Source: Deltaproteobacteria bacterium
GTDB lineage: Bacteria > Myxococcota_A > Polyangia > Polyangiales > JADJMO01
Direction: 5' to 3'
Length of the DNA stretch: 58,404 bases
Assembly (NCBI GenBank): GCA_016182965.1
Contig: JACPFM010000134.1
Span: 1 to 58,404 of the forward strand
In this document: positions 53,301-58,404 of the stretch, in pieces
Numbering within the stretch: position 1 is the stretch's first letter
Layout: the number at the start of each line of letters is the position of its first letter
Notes under the pieces: generated by a model
The model's input: only the letters and a program-made list of their open reading frames with translations
What the model was told of the DNA's origin: nothing
Database searches by the model: none
Program-made: the position numbers and the translations under genes

Positions 53301-53480
53301 ATGTTCAAGCGAGCGAGCCATCCCGCCCAGCTGTCGGAGACCGAGGGAGACGAAATGCGGCGAAGCGGCATTCCTTCGCGGTGGCACGCCGGCGCCGCGG
53401 CGAAGGAGTGGGCGCAGCTGATGCTCGCGTTCCTCGCGCTCGTCGCGATCTTCGCCGCGTTCTGGTACTCGACGCGTTGA
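53301..53480 (+). CDS. 59-residue single-span membrane protein
   Basis: ATG 53301 has GAGGAGG seven bases upstream, a very good Shine-Dalgarno. The N-terminal 36 residues are polar (MFKRASHPAQLSETEGDEM...); residues about 37-56 (EWAQLMLAFLALVAIFAAFW) form one membrane span, ending in YSTR. Downstream lies a GCGCAA/TTGCGC hairpin (53484-53498). Unknown function. It follows the sensor kinase by 92 bp and could modulate it, but there is no evidence. Confidence 0.65.
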   Translation: MFKRASHPAQLSETEGDEMRRSGIPSRWHAGAAAKEWAQLMLAFLALVAIFAAFWYSTR

Positions 53481-53483
53481 GCG

Positions 53484-53498
53484 GCGCAAGCGTTGCGC
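53484..53498 (+). terminator. Short hairpin after the small membrane protein
   Basis: GCGCAA-GCG-TTGCGC, six-bp stem, four bases past the stop. No T-run follows. Weak terminator at best. Confidence 0.35.
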
Positions 53499-53675
53499 GC
53501 GGGGAGCATATCGAGGTCTGCAGGACTCATCGCAAGAGGACGTCGCGCGTGCCAACGCTCGCATCGCGCACCTGAACCGTGGTTTTCCCGGCTTCGCGTG
53601 CGCTCGATCAAGCGATTGAGCGTTGGCGAATCGCCCTCACGTGGAAAGCTCCGAGTCCACGGAGGCTCGTTGTTG

Positions 53676-55193
53676 ATGAGATTGAATGGTTGGTTGGCCG
53701 CCGTCCTCTTCGGAGCGGTCGTCGGGCTCGTGTTCGCCGGCGTGTCGACGTTCGATTTCGTGCGGCACCTCGATCGCGACGTCCACGGCGTCTCCTGCTC
53801 GTTCATTCCCGGCCTCGGTCGCGACGCCACGTCCTCCGGCTGCGCGACCGCGATGATGAGCGCGTACTCGTCGGTGATGCGCACGACCGTGTGGGGCGGA
53901 GTCCCCATCGCGCTCGGCGCGGCGTCCGTCTTCGCGTTCCTGCTGTTCTTCGCGTTCGAGCTCCTGCTCGCGAGGCGTCAGCACGATCCGCGCGCGACGG
54001 GGTTCCTCGCGCTGGCGACGGCGCTGCCCGCGCTCGCCTCGGCGGTGATGCTGTACATCTCGCTCGCCAGGCTCGGGACGACCTGCAAGCTGTGCGTCGG
54101 GATCTACGCCGCGAGCGCGCTGTGCGTCGTCGGCGCGCTCGGCGCGTGGCGGCGTGCCGCGCGCGCGACGCGGGCCGAGGGTGCCGCGCCCGCGCAGGGC
54201 GCCTCGCCCGTGTCGTTCGCCTACCTCGCCGGCGCGTTCGCGATCGGCGTGGTCTTCGTCGCCACGCCCGCCGCGGTCTACGCCGCCAAGGCGCCCGATC
54301 ACGCACGTTTCCTCGGGAGCTGCGACGCGCTCGTCGCCACCGAAGATCCGCACGGCGTGATGCTCCCCATCGGCCGGGCGGCGCCGGGCGCGGCGCCCGC
54401 GATCGAGGTCCTCGATCCGCTGTGCCCTGCCTGCAAGGCGTTCGAGCAGCGCCTGGCCGGCAGCGGCATGGCCGATCGGCTCGACCGACGGCTGCTGATG
54501 TTCCCGCTCGACAGCACGTGCAACTGGATGGTCAACGAGCCGATCCACCCCGGCGCCTGCACCGTCAGCGAGGCGGTCCTCTGCGCCGGCGACCGCGCCG
54601 GCGAGGTGATCGAGTGGGCGTTCGAGCGCCAGGAGGACATCCGCGCGGCGTCCGCGAAGAACCCTGCGGCAGCCGCGACGATGGTCAAGGCGCGCTTCCC
54701 CGCGCTCGCTGCGTGCATCGGCTCGCCGAAGGTGCAGGCTCGCCTCAATCAGTCGCTCCGCTGGGTGGTCGCCAACGGCATCACCGTGCTGACGCCGCAG
54801 GTGTTCATCAACGGCGTGCGGCTGTGCAACGAGGATCTCGATCTCGGGCTCGACTACATGCTGAGGGCCGCCCTGGCGAAGTACCGGAGCGGAGCGCTGG
54901 TGCCGCCGAACGCCGGCAAGCCCGCTGCGTCGCAGGAGGGGCCGGTCGCCGAGAAGCAGGGGGCGAAGCCGGCGCTGCCGACGACGACGAAGGAGCCCTC
55001 GGCGGCGCCCACGGCCAAGCCGACCGCGTCCGCCGTGGTGCCGGTGACGGCGGCGCTGCCCGGCGAGCCAGCGCCTTCGTCGGAGGCTCAGCCCAAAGAG
55101 CCTCCCAAGCAGAAGGAGCCGACCGAGAAGGAGCCACCGCCGAAGGAGGCGCCTCCGCCCGCCGCCGCTTCGAGCGCGGGAGGTGCGCAATGA
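53676..55193 (+). CDS. VKOR domain fused to DsbA/thioredoxin-like domain
   Basis: 505 residues from ATG 53676 (GGAGG upstream). Four membrane helices make a vitamin K epoxide reductase-like domain with loop cysteines C41 and C56 (SSGCATAMMSAYS) and the CKLC active pair C137/C140. A further helix at about 180-200 leads to a periplasmic thioredoxin-fold domain with CPAC (C250/C253) and TPQVFING (cis-Pro). The tail (about 410-505) is Pro/Ala/Lys/Glu-rich. VKOR takes electrons from quinones' oxidation side and keeps the fused thiol oxidase active, so it should form disulfide bonds in exported proteins. Overlaps the next gene by four bases. Confidence 0.92.
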   Translation: MRLNGWLAAVLFGAVVGLVFAGVSTFDFVRHLDRDVHGVSCSFIPGLGRDATSSGCATAMMSAYSSVMRTTVWGGVPIALGAASVFAFLLFFAFELLLARRQHDPRATGFLALATALPALASAVMLYISLARLGTTCKLCVGIYAASALCVVGALGAWRRAARATRAEGAAPAQGASPVSFAYLAGAFAIGVVFVATPAAVYAAKAPDHARFLGSCDALVATEDPHGVMLPIGRAAPGAAPAIEVLDPLCPACKAFEQRLAGSGMADRLDRRLLMFPLDSTCNWMVNEPIHPGACTVSEAVLCAGDRAGEVIEWAFERQEDIRAASAKNPAAAATMVKARFPALAACIGSPKVQARLNQSLRWVVANGITVLTPQVFINGVRLCNEDLDLGLDYMLRAALAKYRSGALVPPNAGKPAASQEGPVAEKQGAKPALPTTTKEPSAAPTAKPTASAVVPVTAALPGEPAPSSEAQPKEPPKQKEPTEKEPPPKEAPPPAAASSAGGAQ

Positions 55194-55873
55194 TCGCGCT
55201 TCGTATCGCCGTCCCGCTCGCGCTCCTCGCAGCGCCGGCGGTCACCGTCGGCGCGTGGATCGACTCGGCCGGCGCGCGCCTCGAACAGTCGCTCGCCCAG
55301 CCGAAGAAGTCGGACGTCGCGGTCGCGGCCGCGGCCGACGAGGGCTATTGCAACGCGGAGCTCAAACGCATCTTGCGACGCGTGCTCCTCAGCTGCGGCC
55401 TCGCCGGCGGCGAGGGCCGCGGGTGTCAGCCGTCGCAGGCGAAGAACGTCGCCACGATGAGCGGCTCCGACTTCAACGCGCTGTTCAACCCGATGAAGCA
55501 CCGCGGCGGCATCATCCAGTTCGACAAGGGCAAGGCCGATCTCGACGACGACGACAAGAGGCTGATCGACCAGCTCTTCGCCGACCGCAAGGGCGCGAGC
55601 TGGTTCTTCGTCGTGTCGCGCGCGTCGCCCGAGGGCGCCGTCGATCTCAACCGCGAGCTGTCGAAGGGGCGCGCCGAGGCGGTGATGAAGCACCTCGGCA
55701 AGACCTTCTCGGACCCGGGGCTCGAGAAGGAGGTCGGCCTGTTGTACCTCGGCGCCGAGTTCGCTCAGCTCGACGAGCAGTACTGCACCTGGCGGCGCAG
55801 CGGCGCCGACGAGTGCGGGGCCGACCCGATCAACAGGAGCGCGTTCATCGCATGGATCGACTGCCAGTTGTGA
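55190..55873 (+). CDS. OmpA-like periplasmic protein
   Basis: 227 residues, ATG 55190 inside ATGA with the VKOR stop, and GGAGG before it. Signal peptide MIALRIAVPLALLAAPAVTVGAW. A Cys-rich middle (YCNAELKRILRRVLLSCGLAGGEGRGC) precedes an OmpA-like C-terminal domain (IIQFDKGKADLDDDDKRLIDQL...NRELSKGRAEAVMKHL), then YCTWRRSGADEC. OmpA domains bind the diaminopimelate of peptidoglycan. The seven or so Cys make it a likely substrate or partner of the neighbouring disulfide enzymes. Overlaps the next gene by 22 bp. Confidence 0.82.
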   Translation: MIALRIAVPLALLAAPAVTVGAWIDSAGARLEQSLAQPKKSDVAVAAAADEGYCNAELKRILRRVLLSCGLAGGEGRGCQPSQAKNVATMSGSDFNALFNPMKHRGGIIQFDKGKADLDDDDKRLIDQLFADRKGASWFFVVSRASPEGAVDLNRELSKGRAEAVMKHLGKTFSDPGLEKEVGLLYLGAEFAQLDEQYCTWRRSGADECGADPINRSAFIAWIDCQL

Positions 55874-56445
55874 CGACGGCGCTCGCCGCGCTCCTCGCCT
55901 GCACGTCGTGCGAGGAGCGCAGCGCGCCGCCGGCCGAGCGGGTCAACGCGGTGAAGGCCGCGAAGCCGAAGGGCCCGTCGCTCGGGGCGTTCTGCGACTC
56001 GACGCCGAAGACGCCCACCCGGTTCGCCTACCCCAAGCTCGCCGGCATGTCGCCCACGCACCCTCCGGGCGCGTGGCGGTGGATCAACGTGTGGGCGACC
56101 TGGTGCAAGCCGTGCGTCGAGGAGATGCCGCGGCTCCAGAAGTGGCAGGCCGATCTCTCGCGCGACGGCCGCAAGGTGAAGCTCCTGTTCCTCTCGATCG
56201 ACGAGAACGAGCAGGACGTCGCCGCGTTCCGCGCGAAGCACCCGGACCTCGCCGAGGGCCCGCGCGTCGCCGATCCGAAGGAGCTCGCCGAGTGGTACCG
56301 CTCGGTCGGGCTCGACGAGGGCGCGCCGGTGCCGATCCACATCTGGGTCGACCCCGAGGGCCTCGTGCGCTGCGTCCGCGCCGGCGGCGTGCGCGACAAA
56401 GACTACGCGTCGGTCGAGCAGGTGATCGCGAGCGCGCAGCCGTAG
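55852..56445 (+). CDS. TlpA-like thioredoxin-fold (lipo)protein
   Basis: 197 residues from ATG 55852, starting inside the OmpA gene. N-terminus MDRLPVVTTALAALLAC is a lipoprotein-type signal (Cys17; a second choice is C20). The thioredoxin domain holds INVWATWCKPCVEEMPRLQKW with CKPC (C85/C88), FLSIDENEQDVAAF, and PIHIWVDPEGLVR with the cis-Pro loop. TlpA/ResA-type proteins reduce disulfides outside the cytoplasm, for example of apocytochromes, which is the reverse direction of VKOR-DsbA next door. No CcdA/DsbD electron donor is in the window. Confidence 0.88.
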   Translation: MDRLPVVTTALAALLACTSCEERSAPPAERVNAVKAAKPKGPSLGAFCDSTPKTPTRFAYPKLAGMSPTHPPGAWRWINVWATWCKPCVEEMPRLQKWQADLSRDGRKVKLLFLSIDENEQDVAAFRAKHPDLAEGPRVADPKELAEWYRSVGLDEGAPVPIHIWVDPEGLVRCVRAGGVRDKDYASVEQVIASAQP

Positions 56446-56543
56446 TCGGAGCCGAGCTCCGGCCCGATCGCGCGATCGTGGTAATGTCGGTGGTTCACGG
56501 AATGGTGACCGAACGCGAGCCCGTGCGCCGGACGCAGAGCGGG

Positions 56544-57986
56544 ATGCGCGGGCGCGCAGCCTTGGCGCTCGCCCTCGCCGCGACGCTCGCCGTCCGATCG
56601 GTCGAGGCGCAGAGCAACTACCGATCGACCCCCATCGGCGGCCGCACGACCCTGATGGGCAGCACCGGTCTCAACTACGGGATCGACGGCGCAGCGCCGT
56701 TCCAGAACCCGGCGACGCTCGTGCTCGTCGACGACGAGCGGCTCTCGTTCTCCGTGAACTTCTACACGTTCACGGCGTTCCGCGCGCCGCGCTGGTACCA
56801 GCCGGCGGCGGTCGACTCGGCGCGCTTCGGCGCGTTCGACGATCCGAGCGCGTCGCTGACGGATCTCGAGTTCAACGCGCTGCCCTCCAGCCTCTGCCTC
56901 TTCCTCTCGAGCTCGCGGACGAGCCGCCTGGCGCTCTGTGCGGCGGCGACCCAGACGAGCAGCTTCACCTTCGCCTCGGAGCGGCAAGACGTCGGCTTGG
57001 GTCTCGGACGGCTCACGCGCATCCAGCAGACGATGCTCGTCAGCTTCATCCGCTTCGCGCTCGGCCCGACGTACGCCGTGCAGATCAGCGAGCGGCTCAC
57101 GATCGGCGCCTCGCTGTTCGGCGGCCTGGCGATGCACCGCAGCTCGATCAACGCGAACGCGCAGACCTACGGCGGCCCGGCCCCGCCGATCTCGTCCTCG
57201 TTCTACAGCGGCAGCCGGGGCGACACCCTCGAGCTGCACGCGCTCGCCGGGTTGACGTACCGCGTCGGCAAGCACTCCTTCGCGCTCGCGCTCGAGGCGC
57301 CGTCGCTGCACGTCTTCGGGGTCGGCGCGGCGAACCTCAACACGCACTTCGAGGGGGCGGGCGCGTCGACCCGATCGGTCGGCGTCGACGGGAGCTTCGT
57401 GTCGTCGACGCCTTTCCGCGTCGGCGTGGGAACGGGCGTCGCCGGCGAGAAGGGCAGCGCGGAGCTCAACCTGTTCTTCCACGCGCCGATGGGGCGGGCC
57501 TACGAGGCGAACCTCGAAGGCACCTCGGTCACCATCGACGGGGCCGGCGCGCGCGAGGAGAAGATGAACGTCGTGATCGCGCGCGGAGCTCGCGCGGTGC
57601 TGAACGCGGGGATCGGCGGCCAGTACCTCCTGACGCCGACGCTCAGCGTCCTCGGCGGCTTCAGCACGGATTTCAGCGCGGCGCCGGCCGACGAGCCGCG
57701 CGGCGATCTCCTCAACTACAACACCGCGCGGACGCACCGCCTCAGCGGCACGATCGGCTTCGGCTCGCACGCCGCCGACCCGAAGGAGGGCGAGCTGGTG
57801 ATCGGCACCGAGCTGTCCTACGGGTGGGGGAAGCGTCTGGTCGTGAACTCGTATCAGCTGCCGCCGGAGTTCAGCCGTGCGAGCCACGGGACCTTCACCG
57901 CGCTGCTGATCATCGCCGGGTCGACGAGCCTCGCCTCCATACGCCGCGCCGTCAGCGACGCTGCCGGCGTGTGGCGCAACCGGTGA
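56544..57986 (+). CDS. Outer membrane beta-barrel protein, FadL/OmpP1-like in pattern
   Basis: About 480 residues from ATG 56544, chosen for the signal peptide MRGRAALALALAATLAVRSVEAQ; ATG codons at 56484 and 56502 would place 14-20 polar residues before it. The mature part starts YRSTPIGGRTTLMGSTGLNYGIDGAAPFQNPATL, which resembles the N-terminus of FadL/OMPP1 transporters (GG.. A..G.. A...NPA.L), followed by about 14 amphipathic strands with Tyr/Phe-rich turns. Probably imports hydrophobic compounds, but specificity unknown. Independent gene 98 bp downstream of tlpA. Confidence 0.75.
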   Translation: MRGRAALALALAATLAVRSVEAQSNYRSTPIGGRTTLMGSTGLNYGIDGAAPFQNPATLVLVDDERLSFSVNFYTFTAFRAPRWYQPAAVDSARFGAFDDPSASLTDLEFNALPSSLCLFLSSSRTSRLALCAAATQTSSFTFASERQDVGLGLGRLTRIQQTMLVSFIRFALGPTYAVQISERLTIGASLFGGLAMHRSSINANAQTYGGPAPPISSSFYSGSRGDTLELHALAGLTYRVGKHSFALALEAPSLHVFGVGAANLNTHFEGAGASTRSVGVDGSFVSSTPFRVGVGTGVAGEKGSAELNLFFHAPMGRAYEANLEGTSVTIDGAGAREEKMNVVIARGARAVLNAGIGGQYLLTPTLSVLGGFSTDFSAAPADEPRGDLLNYNTARTHRLSGTIGFGSHAADPKEGELVIGTELSYGWGKRLVVNSYQLPPEFSRASHGTFTALLIIAGSTSLASIRRAVSDAAGVWRNR

Positions 57987-58000
57987 GGGCGCGCCGGCCG

Positions 58001-58404
58001 CTACCGCGGCGCCCCCTCGGTCGGGTGGGCGGGCGTCGTGTCGCGCAGTCGCCAGCTCGCGAACAGCGAGAGGAAGAGGAGCGCGAAGCCGGCCGAGATC
58101 GTGGTGATGCCCCACTGCAGCATCGACTGCGGTGCGCGCAGCGACCGGGTGTGGATCGCCCAGTGGGTCCAGGTCGCGAAAAGCGGCGCGGCGATCGCGA
58201 TGCTGCGCCGGCGAGCGGCGACGATCAGCATCGGCGCCGCGAGCCCGAGCTCGAGGAGGAGCAGGTGCGCGGGGAAGTCGACGCCCGCGAACCCCGCGCT
58301 CCAGGCCGAGAGATACAGCGCGTACCCCGCCCACGCGAGCTTCCGCGTCCGCTCGTCCGCGGGAGACGGCTCGAGGATGGGCGCGCGCTCCGGCGCGGCG
58401 CCGA
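58001..58404 (-). CDS. Membrane protein, C-terminal part (runs off the right edge)
   Basis: The frame is open from the window edge to TAG at 58001-58003, about 133 residues. Starting from the edge: polar (PADERTRKLAWAGY), then three or four hydrophobic segments (YALYLSAWSAGFAG; LLLLELGLAAPMLIVAA; IAIAAPLFATWTHWAI; GITTISAGFALLFLSLFA), ending with a short polar tail. No motif. Convergent with the outer membrane gene with only 14 bases between stops. Confidence 0.6.
   Translation of the reverse strand, partial: GAAPERAPILEPSPADERTRKLAWAGYALYLSAWSAGFAGVDFPAHLLLLELGLAAPMLIVAARRRSIAIAAPLFATWTHWAIHTRSLRAPQSMLQWGITTISAGFALLFLSLFASWRLRDTTPAHPTEGAPR

Noticed and set aside
53579..55189. Upstream extension of the OmpA-like frame
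   Set aside because: It is a shadow of the VKOR-DsbA gene; ATG 55190 with GGAGG and a signal peptide fits.
57985..58013. Terminator hairpin between the outer membrane protein and the last gene
   Set aside because: Only five outer base pairs form before mismatches and bulges, so I do not list it.

Overview
The window looks like chromosome from a high-GC myxobacterium (phylum Myxococcota, probably Polyangia). This rests on content rather than a database match. There are many short lipoproteins with Asp/Ala/Thr-rich linkers, a MYXO-CTERM-like C-terminus, serine/threonine kinases fused to sensor modules, a very large kinase-ATPase-GAF-histidine kinase hybrid, a GspC-like protein standing alone, and DUF4388/DnaJ and arrestin-like proteins. 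I see no rRNA, tRNA, CRISPR array, intact insertion sequence or prophage.

Layout. 1-6.7 kb: the end of a secreted Cys-rich protein, a sterol-desaturase-family hydroxylase, a lipoprotein, a polytopic membrane protein, a PLP-dependent Cys/Met enzyme and a small lipoprotein. 6.7-7.3 kb: a gene-free repeat island with two diverged copies of one palindromic element facing each other, between 38-bp direct repeats and heptamer arrays. 7.3-12.5 kb: tlyA, a PolX-derived PHP protein, a DUF4388-DnaJ protein, class I fructose-bisphosphate aldolase and an arrestin-fold protein. 12.6-18.5 kb: two paralogous lipoproteins divergent from a 14-repeat RCC1 lipoprotein, which is followed by two tandem pseudokinase-winged-helix proteins. 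18.5-27.6 kb: a TetR-controlled set (unknown protein, SDR, hot-dog thioesterase), with matching operators in front of tetR and its target, divergent from the 1883-aa hybrid kinase. 27.7-36.6 kb: BrkB-family protein, acnB, Kazal-domain lipoprotein, GH5 lipoprotein, L,D-transpeptidase and a beta-propeller protein. 36.6-41.6 kb: a Ser/Thr kinase with cyclic-nucleotide domain, a second cyclic-nucleotide protein, a GspC-like protein and a decayed PAS histidine kinase. 41.6-47.9 kb: purple-acid-phosphatase-like protein, alpha-amylase lipoprotein, an NmrA-like gene relic, a LamG lipoprotein and a PPOX protein. 48.1-53.5 kb: two sensor kinases and a small membrane protein. 53.7-58.4 kb: a thiol-redox and envelope cluster (VKOR-DsbA fusion, OmpA-like, TlpA-like), an outer-membrane barrel and the end of a membrane protein.

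Themes. Signalling proteins are many, and several have lost catalytic residues: two pseudokinases, a kinase domain without the DFG aspartate, a histidine kinase with His to Pro plus a frameshift, and one with no recognisable ATP-lid G1 box. The most promising undescribed unit is the divergent lipoprotein / RCC1 / pseudokinase-winged-helix locus, whose shared promoter holds three copies of a TTAAG-N4-TGARAC box.
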